A DNA stretch of 64,000 nucleotides from Runella slithyformis DSM 19594. GTDB lineage: Bacteria; Bacteroidota; Bacteroidia; Cytophagales; Spirosomataceae. Below are positions 17,124-26,059 of the stretch, one piece after another. The translations under genes were made by a program, and so were the position numbers. Where the stretch lies: assembly GCF_000218895.1 (NCBI RefSeq), contig NC_015703.1:4539001-4603000 (forward strand), in the 5' to 3' direction. The number at the start of each line of letters is the position of its first letter. The stretch's first letter is position 1. The notes below the pieces were generated by a model. That model was not told the origin of the DNA. It saw nothing but the letters and a program-made list of their open reading frames with translations, and did not search any database.

Positions 17124-17268
17124 CAACACTAATATCAGGATTGTAGCAATGTCATAGTTAATAAGTAACTTCATAACCTTCATGGAAAGATAAAAGTCGC
17201 CAATGAAAGGACTTGAAACAATTCATATATTGATTGTGCCATCAGGATATAAAAAACAATTAGTGTTG
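17124..17268. repeat. 145-base segment bounded by a 10-bp inverted repeat
   Basis: CAACACTAAT (17124-17133) and its exact complement ATTAGTGTTG (17259-17268) bound the intergenic space before the aminotransferase. Just inside, ATCAGGAT occurs on both sides as a direct repeat. It may be a small MITE-like insertion or a chance pairing; no gene is visible inside. Confidence 0.4.
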
Positions 17269-17270
17269 TA

Positions 17271-18398
17271 TTATTTTGTTTTAGATGTAATCCAGCGGTA
17301 GATGTCAAAAATCCAACGTTGATTTGGATAGTTATCATAACTTTTGGGGGGAGCAGTCAGGATTTGATTGAATTCAGACTCGCTAAACCCTAATTTTTTT
17401 CGTGTATATTCAATCAGGTCGCTTGCAACTTGGTGAGGGATTATTGGTTTTTTTAATTCCTCAAGAGCCTCAGCTCGAGTTATCTGCCCAGACATAATCA
17501 AATCACTGAGGTGTAATTTACGTTTATCGAAACCGAATTTGCGAGGTAAATAAACCCCTTGGTGAAATTTTGTAAACAATGATTCATGGTGCTTACCATC
17601 GTAGGGACGGTATCCCAATTTGTCTATTAATGTTTCAAGTGCCTGTACTTTATTGTATTCTAATAAGTTTAAAATACTTATTTGACGTACTTTTCCTGTC
17701 AATCGAAGGTAAGATTTTCGATATATGCTTAAGCGTTGATATGTTTTGAGTTGTACTGTCCCAAATTGTTTTTGTATACCTTCAATATGAGCTAAGTCGG
17801 CATATATATAGCCTCCTGATCCATTGATGCCGTCTCCATCTGTAATACTTTCTGTCGCATCGTTCACTCCGTCTAAAATAAACTTCACATCATGTTTTAT
17901 AGCCATGTTGTAAAGTGTCGCAAAAATGCCGTGATCAGTGGGCGCTTCAGCATTAGCTACAGATGCTTTTAAGAAAGACCTTTGTAAGTCACGAAATTCG
18001 TGCCAGTGAACAACGTGGGTGTACAAGTCAACTCCGAGGGTTTTACAAATACTTTCGATATTGGCTACTGCTAATTCTGAATTCCAGCCATTGTCGAAAT
18101 GAACTAACAATGGACGTAACCCTAACTCAATCGCTTTGTATATTACATAACTGCTATCTATCCCACCGCTTACTCCAACAATGCAGTCGTATCGCTTGCT
18201 GCGTTGTTTATTTTTAATGCTCTCGACAATTAAATTCAATTGCCTTTGTTTCTCTTCAGAATTAGTAATAAACAGGCGTTGCTTACGTTCGGCAAATTTA
18301 TAGTAGAAGTTCGAAACACCATTTTCATCAAATGAGATTCCAGTCAAAGTTGAGTCTAATACAGTCTTCGTACAAATTTGTATTTCTTTTTTTTGCAT
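17271..18398 (-). CDS. wbpG: N-acetyl sugar amidotransferase (WbpG-like)
   Basis: A 375-residue PP-loop ATP pyrophosphatase family enzyme. The signature VGVSGGIDSSY lies at 74-84, and FILDGVNDATES further on fits the family. WbpG-type enzymes use ammonia from a HisH/HisF pair to convert an N-acetyl group of a diacetamido uronic acid into an acetamidino group, with ATP activation. The adjacent hisF and hisH genes make this assignment strong. Oddity: the N-terminal zinc-binding cysteines usual in the family (CxxC ... CxxC) are mostly missing; here it reads ICTKTVLDS ... GVSNFYYKF, with a single cysteine. It starts 12 bases after the hisF-like stop. Confidence 0.88.
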   Translation of the reverse strand: MQKKEIQICTKTVLDSTLTGISFDENGVSNFYYKFAERKQRLFITNSEEKQRQLNLIVESIKNKQRSKRYDCIVGVSGGIDSSYVIYKAIELGLRPLLVHFDNGWNSELAVANIESICKTLGVDLYTHVVHWHEFRDLQRSFLKASVANAEAPTDHGIFATLYNMAIKHDVKFILDGVNDATESITDGDGINGSGGYIYADLAHIEGIQKQFGTVQLKTYQRLSIYRKSYLRLTGKVRQISILNLLEYNKVQALETLIDKLGYRPYDGKHHESLFTKFHQGVYLPRKFGFDKRKLHLSDLIMSGQITRAEALEELKKPIIPHQVASDLIEYTRKKLGFSESEFNQILTAPPKSYDNYPNQRWIFDIYRWITSKTK

Positions 18399-18409
18399 AT
18401 ACTAAAGGG

Positions 18410-19168
18410 CTAAATAATATCCAAAATTTCTTTTCGCGATGGATAACTTATTAGAACTGCACGGTGAACGCCCTGGAACACAAACATACTTCCTGCGGCT
18501 ACGGCTGATGCATTTGCTTGGTGAATACCATCTTTCAGGTGTGTTTGTGAACCAGCTCCTCCACATGCCACTACAGGAACTGAGACGGAGTCAACTATAC
18601 TTTTGATGAGTTTTAAGTCATATCCTTGCATAGTTCCGTCCAAGTCAACTGAATTTAAAAAAATTTCACCTACACCCAGGCCTTCCAACTGTTTGGCAAA
18701 CTCTGTAGGATTTTGTCCGGTAATTTTTCGTTTTGTGTGTGAAAATACTTCATAGTTACCCCAAAAATTTGTTTTTACGTCAATAGACGCTACTACGGTC
18801 GAACTTCCAAAGTAGGTAGCTATCTCTTTTACTAGATGTGGTGTTTTTTGTAATATATGATTAAGTATTATTTTCTCAGCTCCCAGTTTTATCAGTTTTT
18901 CGGCTTGTTTAATAGAATTAATTCCTCCACCGTAAGCAAAAGGCATAAAGCACTCTGAGGCAATATCTTCGATTAGTAAATAGTCAGGTTCGCGGCCTTC
19001 TTTACTTGCAAGTGTATCAAGCAATACAATCTCGTCTACTTCCTTTTCATTAAAAATACGAACAGCGTTAATAGGATCACCTATATATTGGGGGTTTTTA
19101 AACTTTACTGACTTTATTAACCCACCACTTTCGAGTAATAAAACTGGGATAACGCGCGAAGAAAACAT
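18410..19168 (-). CDS. hisF: HisF-like subunit of the sugar amidotransferase system
   Basis: A 252-residue (beta/alpha)8 barrel clearly homologous to imidazole glycerol phosphate synthase HisF. VASIDVK places the second catalytic acid at Asp130. The first, Asp11 of canonical HisF (IPCLDVKDG), is replaced: the segment reads IPVLLLESGG, with Leu at position 11. The phosphate-binding AYGGGIN and VVACGGAG loops are retained. This supports a role as an ammonia conduit for WbpG rather than histidine synthesis, as for the accessory HisF of Wbp-type O-antigen loci. It is flanked by wbpG and hisH in the same operon. Confidence 0.9.
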   Translation of the reverse strand: MFSSRVIPVLLLESGGLIKSVKFKNPQYIGDPINAVRIFNEKEVDEIVLLDTLASKEGREPDYLLIEDIASECFMPFAYGGGINSIKQAEKLIKLGAEKIILNHILQKTPHLVKEIATYFGSSTVVASIDVKTNFWGNYEVFSHTKRKITGQNPTEFAKQLEGLGVGEIFLNSVDLDGTMQGYDLKLIKSIVDSVSVPVVACGGAGSQTHLKDGIHQANASAVAAGSMFVFQGVHRAVLISYPSRKEILDII

Positions 19169-19221
19169 ATAATTTATATTATAATTATGTAAATAAAACC
19201 GGTGCGTTACATTAAAAAAAG

Positions 19222-19845
19222 TTATGATTTAGACTCGGCAAAGTTTTTATATATAATCATGCCATATCTGTGGCTTTTTTCGGGGTGAAATTGTACTCCA
19301 AAAATATTTTCACGTTCAAAAGATGACACAAATGAATGGCCATATTGGGTTTCAGCTACGATGTCTGCTTGATTGTCACACCTAACATAATATGAATGAA
19401 CAAAGTAAAAACGTGCTTCGGCGGGCATTCCACGAAAAAGTGTGCATGGGTTTTCTTCTGAATATTGAATTGTATTCCAGCCCATATGAGGAATTTTAAG
19501 TTGAGGATGGTTGGGGAAAAAAAATTTACGCGTTTGCGATTCGACCCAACCTAAACCGGGTAAGGTTCCTTCCTCACTGTTTTTTGTTATAAGTTGCATA
19601 CCTAAACAAACCCCCAGAACAGGAACGCCGGCCTCTAAAACACGTCGATTGAGTGTTTCATGTAGTCCTTTGGAACCTAGTTGTTCCATTCCGGTGTCAA
19701 ATGCTCCAATTCCGGGCAAAATAATCTTATGTGCGTCACATATTTTTTGTTTATTACTGGTAATGATCGAGTCATAACCTACTTTTTTGAGCATGTTTTG
19801 AATCGATCCTACATTCCCCATTTCATAGTCTATAATGACAATCAT
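19222..19845 (-). CDS. hisH: HisH-like glutamine amidotransferase
   Basis: A 207-residue class I glutaminase. It has the nucleophile elbow LGVCLGMQLI (Cys80) and the catalytic His-Glu pair in FGVQFHPEKSH near the C-terminus. KIILPGIGAFDTGM forms the oxyanion-loop region of HisH. It hydrolyses glutamine and passes ammonia through the HisF-like barrel to WbpG. All the glutaminase residues I can check are intact. There is a 53-base gap to hisF downstream, and the gene follows the uncharacterised 404-residue gene by 13 bases. Confidence 0.92.
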   Translation of the reverse strand: MIVIIDYEMGNVGSIQNMLKKVGYDSIITSNKQKICDAHKIILPGIGAFDTGMEQLGSKGLHETLNRRVLEAGVPVLGVCLGMQLITKNSEEGTLPGLGWVESQTRKFFFPNHPQLKIPHMGWNTIQYSEENPCTLFRGMPAEARFYFVHSYYVRCDNQADIVAETQYGHSFVSSFERENIFGVQFHPEKSHRYGMIIYKNFAESKS

Positions 19846-19858
19846 GCATTCAATTTGG

Positions 19859-21073
19859 TTAATGTCCTTTATTTATAAAACGTGTAATAAACCCATCTCT
19901 AAATGTAAGCATCTGGTAACAAATATCTGTAATTTCATCTATGCAAATCCGGATGGGTAAAATTCGTTTTTGAAAAATAGCCATCATATCGTCGTTTTCA
20001 TTCATGAGCAAGTCTTGGGCAAAGTTACCCCAGCGTTTATGTGGCATAAGGCTTACGGTCATACCTGCATGGGCCGAGGGTAAAATCATACTTGAACCGT
20101 GGATCCCCACCACTAAATGGCTTTCGGCGTAAATCTCACATACTTCACGTTCTACTTTATCATTGAATGCCAGTACGCGTTGATCTTCGATAAAAATAGG
20201 AAAACGCCCCCAACGCCCCAAGCCTGTTAGCGTATAACGAAGGGGTAAATTCTTACATTTACGACGTAAAGAATAAAAAAAATAGAGCGTTCGTAAATAA
20301 TGTAGTGGCAAAAATAATTTTTGAATACGAAAAATTTTCGCAAATCCATAAACATACCAATTTTTAACCCATAGACGATTTACATCTTCACGCCATATAA
20401 ATGTAATACGGGGAGTTAAAGAGTCAAATGCGTAGGGTTTGACTCGGGTAAATCGCTCAATATCAATATGACGGGGTTGAGGCATGTTACCAAATAACCA
20501 TACTTTATTAAAACGTTTTATTTCTTCTTTAATTTGTTGGTCTAGACTCGGATAATAATTCGACGCACAACTCATAGGAAGTTTAACGGTCCAAATTTCG
20601 GAAACACCTTCTGGTACTAACCATCGAAGAAAAGGTTGAATGATAACAATGATCCCCCGCTCTTCGTGATCATCAAGTAGACTTTGCGCTGACAAAAGCC
20701 AATTCAAAGAGTGACCATAGAGATTATCCAGCGCCATTACAATAACTACATCATCGTACTGTTTTAATTTTTCAATGTTTATTTCAATAAAATCCGGTAT
20801 TGGTTTTTTGATAATATTAACCAGACTTTCTGTGAACCAACGGTATTTTTCTGCCTCAGGATTTGTGAATTTCTGCTGATTTTTTTCATAGTAAAAAGGG
20901 GTAATTTTAGCCTGATTTACGGGTAGGTCACAGAGATACTCTTTACCCGTTATTATACCGATTGATTCTGTACAAACGTGAATACCTTGCCAAATCAATT
21001 GCTTATGTATAAGTTCAACGTTTAAGCCGGATGGCTGAAATTCGATAGTAGGCTTGATAGGTATAAGACTCAT
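19859..21073 (-). CDS. Uncharacterised protein, possible glycosyltransferase
   Basis: I do not recognise this 404-residue protein with certainty. No signal peptide is seen, and there is only one moderately hydrophobic amphipathic stretch around 245-270 (KIFRIQKLFLPLHYLRTLYF), rich in basic residues. Residues 321-337 read VVGIHGSSMILPSAHAG, resembling the nucleotide-sugar loop of GT61/EOGT-like transferases (HG-G/S--N/L). ADP- or UDP-binding DxD motifs are not obvious. Its position between hisH and a methyltransferase, inside the glycan operon, makes a glycosyltransferase role plausible but unproven. Confidence 0.5.
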   Translation of the reverse strand: MSLIPIKPTIEFQPSGLNVELIHKQLIWQGIHVCTESIGIITGKEYLCDLPVNQAKITPFYYEKNQQKFTNPEAEKYRWFTESLVNIIKKPIPDFIEINIEKLKQYDDVVIVMALDNLYGHSLNWLLSAQSLLDDHEERGIIVIIQPFLRWLVPEGVSEIWTVKLPMSCASNYYPSLDQQIKEEIKRFNKVWLFGNMPQPRHIDIERFTRVKPYAFDSLTPRITFIWREDVNRLWVKNWYVYGFAKIFRIQKLFLPLHYLRTLYFFYSLRRKCKNLPLRYTLTGLGRWGRFPIFIEDQRVLAFNDKVEREVCEIYAESHLVVGIHGSSMILPSAHAGMTVSLMPHKRWGNFAQDLLMNENDDMMAIFQKRILPIRICIDEITDICYQMLTFRDGFITRFINKGH

Positions 21074-21106
21074 AGTTAAACTATAGCTAGAGCGGTTCGA
21101 ATACTC

Positions 21107-21985
21107 TTATTTTTTTAGTGAAACAGAAATTGGCATCAAGCCAGGATATGTCTTGTGCCTTGCCACGATGATGCCGTCTTCAGAATAGGTTTGCCAAATA
21201 TCAACATTACTAATAATTTCAAAATTATTTTCCCTTAAGAATTCAATACATTGGTAATGGATTTCGTTAGTGTGGGTAGAAATGAAGCAATAACCAATTT
21301 TGTTAGAAGTAATGGACTTTTGAGCACCTTGCAGCATGTCAAGTTCAAAGCCTTGTATATCACTATGTAGTAAGTGAATAAATGAAAGTTTGTAGTTGTA
21401 CATGATGTTATCGACACAAATAACAGGTTTTCCTTCAAAAACACCTGATTCTTTGCCTACAAATGCTTCCAAAAAGGTGCCTTTCATTTTATTTAGTTTG
21501 AAATTGCGTTTCCCACAGCCTATATTAAAATTGTCTGGTTCAACCATAAAGTTGCGAGCTCCTTTCACTGTTTTTTGGAACCACATTGAATAAAAACTCC
21601 AAAAAGCTCCTAATTCAACCATAACCGCACCTTCGGGCATTTGTTGAAGAACCAAATCAAACACACGTTCTTCCTGAGGTTCATGAACACCTGAATTCGC
21701 TAGTAATATTTTAGCAACTTCGGGGCCATAATAACTTCCCAAGTTAATTCTTAGACCATTGTGCATAATTTGCTTGCCTTTTTGCACCTTTCCAGCATTA
21801 GCAACTCGGTTAATATAGGCATTGTCGGGGCAAGCAACTGTCAAATCTAAACGATGCTGCCAATTAGTATCTAATTTTCCATTCATTATAAAAGAATCGA
21901 ACCATCCCGAAGGCGCTAAATAATAAGCAATAAATTTGCGAATCAGAATGTTATTGCGAGCTTGTTTGCGTATCCAATCAATCAT
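21107..21985 (-). CDS. FkbM-like methyltransferase
   Basis: A 292-residue predicted SAM-dependent methyltransferase. Motif I-like AVMVELGAFWSFYSMWF is at about 130, NFMVEPDNFNIG follows, and LLHSDIQGFELDMLQGA corresponds to the FkbM K-D-I-E-G-x-E motif, with His-Ser before the Asp and Gln for Glu. It probably methylates a sugar in the repeat unit. Its start overlaps the 3' end of the flippase gene by 8 bases, indicating translational coupling. Confidence 0.78.
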   Translation of the reverse strand: MIDWIRKQARNNILIRKFIAYYLAPSGWFDSFIMNGKLDTNWQHRLDLTVACPDNAYINRVANAGKVQKGKQIMHNGLRINLGSYYGPEVAKILLANSGVHEPQEERVFDLVLQQMPEGAVMVELGAFWSFYSMWFQKTVKGARNFMVEPDNFNIGCGKRNFKLNKMKGTFLEAFVGKESGVFEGKPVICVDNIMYNYKLSFIHLLHSDIQGFELDMLQGAQKSITSNKIGYCFISTHTNEIHYQCIEFLRENNFEIISNVDIWQTYSEDGIIVARHKTYPGLMPISVSLKK

Positions 21986-23276
21986 GAAAATTTTGAATCT
22001 GTTGTCTTATAAACCTAATAAGTACTGCCAAACGACAAAGTGGAACTAAAAGAATAATTAATGAGGAAGCAATAATACCATATTTCGGAATGAAAAGAAA
22101 GTTGAGTGTTAAAGCCATTATTCCAAATAACAAAGTTAATTTAAAACTGACTTGCGTCATTTTTAAATATATAATAAAATTGCTAAACAAATGACAAAAT
22201 ACGTCAAAAGTTTTACCGACAAATACTATTGGTAGTAGCCATAAAATTGGGGTATAAGTTTGGGCGACTAGATTAGCCTTAAGCATAAACCAGACCCCCC
22301 CCCAAATGAGCGATAATAAAATTGCGTATCCTAACCCAAAAAGTGGAAGAAATTTAAGGGTGTGTTGATAATTTATTTTGAGATTTTTTTCTTTGAAAAA
22401 TTGAGGAATCCATAACGTATTAAAGGACGTGAAAATAAGTGAGATAGGAAGTGATAACATTAATGATAAATTATAAATTGCCAGGCTTTCCATGCCGGAA
22501 ATATTTTGTAAAAAGTATTTATCAGATAAATTATATATAATGCTGATTGCATTACTACCCATCATTGGTAATCCGATATTTAAGGCATCTTTTAATAATT
22601 CTTTATTAAAAATGGGTTTGAAATTTTGAGCATATTTCATATAAAGAACTCCAAATACAAAACTGCCAAGAATAGCTTCTAAGCTAATACGAAAAATCAC
22701 ATTGTCAAATGGTGCCTGCCAATATAGAAATACCGATATCACAGTACCGTTCACAAGAAAAATTCGCGCTAAATTGAAATATTGATACAATTGAATGCGC
22801 TCTGAAACTAAAAAAAAGACATTCATAAATACTGTGGCAATATTCAAGGCTACATAGAGCCAAAATGATACCCGATAAGAATCAAATGAGAAGCCGGGGG
22901 TAGAAATAATTCTTTCAAAAATCCACTGATCTATGCCGGTTATACTTACAAGTAAAGTAAAGAATATCAAAAAACCAAAAACAAAGGTATTTATTGTGAA
23001 TAATAAAGAACCTTTTCGTTGGTTTTCATCAAAAAACAACTTTGATTGGGCTGTATCAAAACCAAATGTTAAGAGATTGGCTAAAGTAGTTATTATGTAG
23101 AATAAATATGTGTACAATCCAAATTCTTGCTGCGACATAAGGCGTAGGAAAATAGGGATTAAGATATAAGGTAAACTTTTTGTAAGTACATCAATTGAAA
23201 CTACCTTGCCAAATTGTTTAATTTGGGTAACGCGACCAGGATTTTGATCAAAATATTTATGTATATATTTAATCAC
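21978..23276 (-). CDS. wzx: Oligosaccharide flippase (Wzx-type)
   Basis: A 432-residue polytopic protein with about 12 hydrophobic segments, of the MATE/MVF-like polysaccharide transporter superfamily. The N-terminal KVVSIDVLTKSLPYILIPIF and FGLYTYLFYIITTLANLLTF resemble Wzx proteins. It would flip the undecaprenyl-diphosphate-linked repeat from the cytoplasmic to the periplasmic side for polymerisation by Wzy. It overlaps the acetyltransferase gene by 4 bases (ATGA) and the following methyltransferase by 8. Confidence 0.88.
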   Translation of the reverse strand: MIKYIHKYFDQNPGRVTQIKQFGKVVSIDVLTKSLPYILIPIFLRLMSQQEFGLYTYLFYIITTLANLLTFGFDTAQSKLFFDENQRKGSLLFTINTFVFGFLIFFTLLVSITGIDQWIFERIISTPGFSFDSYRVSFWLYVALNIATVFMNVFFLVSERIQLYQYFNLARIFLVNGTVISVFLYWQAPFDNVIFRISLEAILGSFVFGVLYMKYAQNFKPIFNKELLKDALNIGLPMMGSNAISIIYNLSDKYFLQNISGMESLAIYNLSLMLSLPISLIFTSFNTLWIPQFFKEKNLKINYQHTLKFLPLFGLGYAILLSLIWGGVWFMLKANLVAQTYTPILWLLPIVFVGKTFDVFCHLFSNFIIYLKMTQVSFKLTLLFGIMALTLNFLFIPKYGIIASSLIILLVPLCRLAVLIRFIRQQIQNFHD

Positions 23277-23737
23277 AATTCACGAAGGAGTTTGGCGGGA
23301 TTGCCCGCATAAATCCCGGATTTAGTAATGTTTTTAGTAACAACTGCCCCAGCGCCAATAACCACATTATCGCAGATTTCAACTGCTAAAAGTGTTACTC
23401 CAGACCCAATAGATACATTATTGCCAATGCGAGTTTTTTTCCATAGCATTTTATCTCCTTGAGCAGGCCTTCCATTTTTAAAAAGGTCATTTACAAACAT
23501 TACTCCATGGCCTATGAAGCAATTGTCTCCAATATTAACCAATTCACATATAAAAGTATGTGATTGAATACGGCAATTTTGGCCAATTATCACATCTTTT
23601 TGAATTTCCACAAATGGACCGATAAAACTATGGCTTCCAATCAGACAACCATAAAGATTAGTGGGCTCAACAACTGTCACATTTTCGCCAAACAAGACAT
23701 TACTAATCTCAACTTTCCTGCGGATTGGTTCGTTCAT
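23273..23737 (-). CDS. wlbB: Hexapeptide-repeat N-acetyltransferase (WbpD/WlbB-like)
   Basis: A 154-residue left-handed beta-helix acyltransferase. Repeated hexapeptide units run from about 15 to 140 (IGSHSFIGPFVEI, IGDNCFIGHGVMF, IGNNVSIGSGVTL, VVIGAGAVVTKNI), and the end AGNPAKLLREL is typical. With the adjacent oxidoreductase and the DegT aminotransferase it would acetylate the 3-amino group of UDP-2-acetamido-3-amino uronic acid, the WbpD/WlbB step. Probably a cytosolic trimer. The next gene (flippase) starts within its stop codon. Confidence 0.88.
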   Translation of the reverse strand: MNEPIRRKVEISNVLFGENVTVVEPTNLYGCLIGSHSFIGPFVEIQKDVIIGQNCRIQSHTFICELVNIGDNCFIGHGVMFVNDLFKNGRPAQGDKMLWKKTRIGNNVSIGSGVTLLAVEICDNVVIGAGAVVTKNITKSGIYAGNPAKLLREL

Positions 23738-23745
23738 ATGAAATA

Positions 23746-24762
23746 TTAATTGATTGATGCCGATGCATATATTTTTTGAATAATCTCAATAGTTTTTAAC
23801 CCTTCATAACTATTAGTAGAGATACTGGCTGCGTTGCGTAAAACATCTATGACGTTGGCATATACCTTATCATGGTTTGACATTGAGCCCTGATAGTAGC
23901 CATAATTGTTAGCTTTGTTCCCTGAAGGAAGATCTTTAATTTGATACCCTTCAATGTTCTGATACTCTAATTCGTTGAGGTATTGTCCTCCGATTTTAAC
24001 TGTTCCTTTTTCTGCAAAAATTGTGATGGACCCCTCCATATTATTCTTGTAACTATTTACGGTATAATTGATAGTTCCAATTGCTCCATTTACAAAGCGC
24101 AGAATTACCGCCCCTGTATCTTCAAAATCAATTGTATCTTGGTGAGCATAATTGCCTGTGAATGCAATGGTTTCTTTGATATCTCCAATCAACCAGAACA
24201 GTAAGTCGATAAAATGACTAAATTGGGTATAGAGGGTGCCACCGTCAAGGTTTTGGTCGCCTTTCCATTCACTTTCATCATAATAACGGTTGTCTCTATT
24301 CCAAAAACAACTAAGCTGAACACTATAAATTTGCCCTAAAATACCGCGTTCAATTGTGTCTTTTACAGCGGCTACAGGTGGATTAAAACGATTTTGTTTA
24401 ATGGCAAATAAGCGGCGGTTATTTCTTTCGGCAGCTATAATCATTTCTCCGCAATCTTTTACAGTAAGGGCCATTGGTTTCTCGCAAAGTACGTGAAATC
24501 CTGCATTTAAGGCCGAAATGCTATGTGTGGCGTGAAGCCCATTGGGACTACATACTGACACTACCTCAACTGTTGGTTCGTTAGCAAGTAAGCTTTCAAC
24601 AGAACAGTAGGCTTTCGCATTGTATTGGGCCGCCAGATTGTTGGCCTTACTTATATCCACGTCGCAAACTGCTACTAATTTACCTTGTTTGTTAATGTGT
24701 TCTGCATGACGTTGAGCAATTCGTCCGCAACCGATAAGGGCAAATAAAACAGGGTTATTCAT
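23746..24762 (-). CDS. wlbA: Gfo/Idh/MocA oxidoreductase (WbpB/WlbA-like)
   Basis: A 338-residue NAD(P)-dependent dehydrogenase. FALIGCGRIAQRHAEHI is the Rossmann loop, VCSPNGLHATHSI and HVLCEKPMAL carry the EKP motif of the family, and FNPPVAAVKD plus DGGTLYTQFSHFIDLLFW fit the WbpB/WlbA group. It would oxidise C3 of UDP-GlcNAc uronic acid to the 3-keto sugar. The preceding 6-dehydrogenase (WbpA) and a C2 epimerase (WbpI) are not in this window and must be encoded elsewhere if the full pathway operates. Confidence 0.88.
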   Translation of the reverse strand: MNNPVLFALIGCGRIAQRHAEHINKQGKLVAVCDVDISKANNLAAQYNAKAYCSVESLLANEPTVEVVSVCSPNGLHATHSISALNAGFHVLCEKPMALTVKDCGEMIIAAERNNRRLFAIKQNRFNPPVAAVKDTIERGILGQIYSVQLSCFWNRDNRYYDESEWKGDQNLDGGTLYTQFSHFIDLLFWLIGDIKETIAFTGNYAHQDTIDFEDTGAVILRFVNGAIGTINYTVNSYKNNMEGSITIFAEKGTVKIGGQYLNELEYQNIEGYQIKDLPSGNKANNYGYYQGSMSNHDKVYANVIDVLRNAASISTNSYEGLKTIEIIQKIYASASIN

Positions 24763-24775
24763 TATTTATATACAG

Positions 24776-26059
24776 TTAGACACTAATTCTATTAGAATTA
24801 CTTCTGAATTGGTAACAACTGAAAGTAGAAAAAGCAAAAGTAGCACAATACCAAAATTCGCTGGAAAAACCAATACTACCATTGAATAATACCAATAACA
24901 TTTGTTGTGTAAATAGTAATACTAACCAAAAAAAATATGGTTTTTTAAATATTTTAATGTAAAAGTAATTGATACGAATTACTAAGTAGAGGGATAGAAA
25001 CCCACCTATAATGCCAATGGACATTAATGCTTCTAAAAATATGTTGTGGGCATATTGCTTGAATAATCGGACTTCGAGAGCATCTCCTGTGATAGGATTA
25101 TTTAAAAAATGCTGCCATGCTTCACTATAAAAGGTGATACGTTCAATATTGGTTCCTTCAAAAGAGTTGGAATCTTCGTCAGCAAACAAACGAATTTTTA
25201 AATATTCGACGTAATCTTCAAAAAAAACTAGTTGTGAAATTAATACCGATATAATTGATAAAATACCTAGTATTACCAGTAACTTAACTGAGTTTTGCTT
25301 TTTAGAGACAAAAATAATAACCCATAAAAGACCTAATCCTAAACTCAAAATTGGCCCGCGTGACCCTGAAAGTAAGAGGTTGATCATGCCAATTGGGAGA
25401 GCTAATACTGGAATAAAAATATTCCATATCTTAGTTGGAGGATTAATAACCATTCGATAGAGGCTTTGAGAAATTAACCCGGTTGCTAATATTGCGTAGG
25501 TAATAGTGTTTAATTTTGTATTTGCGTTTCCTCTAAAAATAAGCTCAGAAGGGTTACGGATGGTATTTGCAATTGAAAGTAGATTTAATATTAGCAGTCC
25601 GGAGAAAAAATAACATTGAATTTTATAGTAAGTGGATAATTTAGTAGGAATGTTTAAAAAGCAAAGACTTCCAATAAAGCTATTGAAAAAAGCAAATAAG
25701 ATATATTCAGAAACCGGGCGCCCGAGTAAGTCAGAACGATAAATACATTCATATAAAACACGAGCTAAATAGAGTATCCAAAAAAACAAATAAGCTAAAA
25801 GCCATTGATGACTTATTTTGGGAATTGGGCGTTTTATTAAATAGCCTATTAACGCAGTTGTAAAAGCTATTATGATAAAGATAACACGTGCAATAATTGA
25901 TATTTCATTCGATTCAATTTTTAGAGCATCTGAGATAAAAGAGGAAAGAGGGTATCCTAAGAAACCCCAGCAAAATAAGGTAGTTACAGCATTATTGTAT
26001 GAAGTTTCTCCAATTCGTAACTTGAAATTTATTGAACTGTGCTGGGGTTCTAAATGCAT
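24776..26059 (-). CDS. wzy: O-antigen polymerase/ligase family protein (Wzy-like)
   Basis: A 427-residue inner-membrane protein with about 10-11 hydrophobic segments. It has the Wzy_C-type signature: LLLSGSRGPILSLGLGLLW near 235 and a large periplasmic loop with FADEDSNSFEGTNIERITFY, then AHNIFLEALMSIGIIGGFL. These features are shared by O-antigen polymerases and ligases (PF04932). In a locus with wzx, wzz and wza but no other candidate, polymerase is the likelier role. It starts the distal gene block after a 326-base intergenic region with its own promoter candidate. Confidence 0.82.
   Translation of the reverse strand: MHLEPQHSSINFKLRIGETSYNNAVTTLFCWGFLGYPLSSFISDALKIESNEISIIARVIFIIIAFTTALIGYLIKRPIPKISHQWLLAYLFFWILYLARVLYECIYRSDLLGRPVSEYILFAFFNSFIGSLCFLNIPTKLSTYYKIQCYFFSGLLILNLLSIANTIRNPSELIFRGNANTKLNTITYAILATGLISQSLYRMVINPPTKIWNIFIPVLALPIGMINLLLSGSRGPILSLGLGLLWVIIFVSKKQNSVKLLVILGILSIISVLISQLVFFEDYVEYLKIRLFADEDSNSFEGTNIERITFYSEAWQHFLNNPITGDALEVRLFKQYAHNIFLEALMSIGIIGGFLSLYLVIRINYFYIKIFKKPYFFWLVLLFTQQMLLVLFNGSIGFSSEFWYCATFAFSTFSCYQFRSNSNRISV

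Noticed and set aside
18410-19845. Part of a histidine biosynthesis operon
   Set aside because: The HisF-like protein lacks the first catalytic Asp, no other his gene is present, and wbpG is adjacent.
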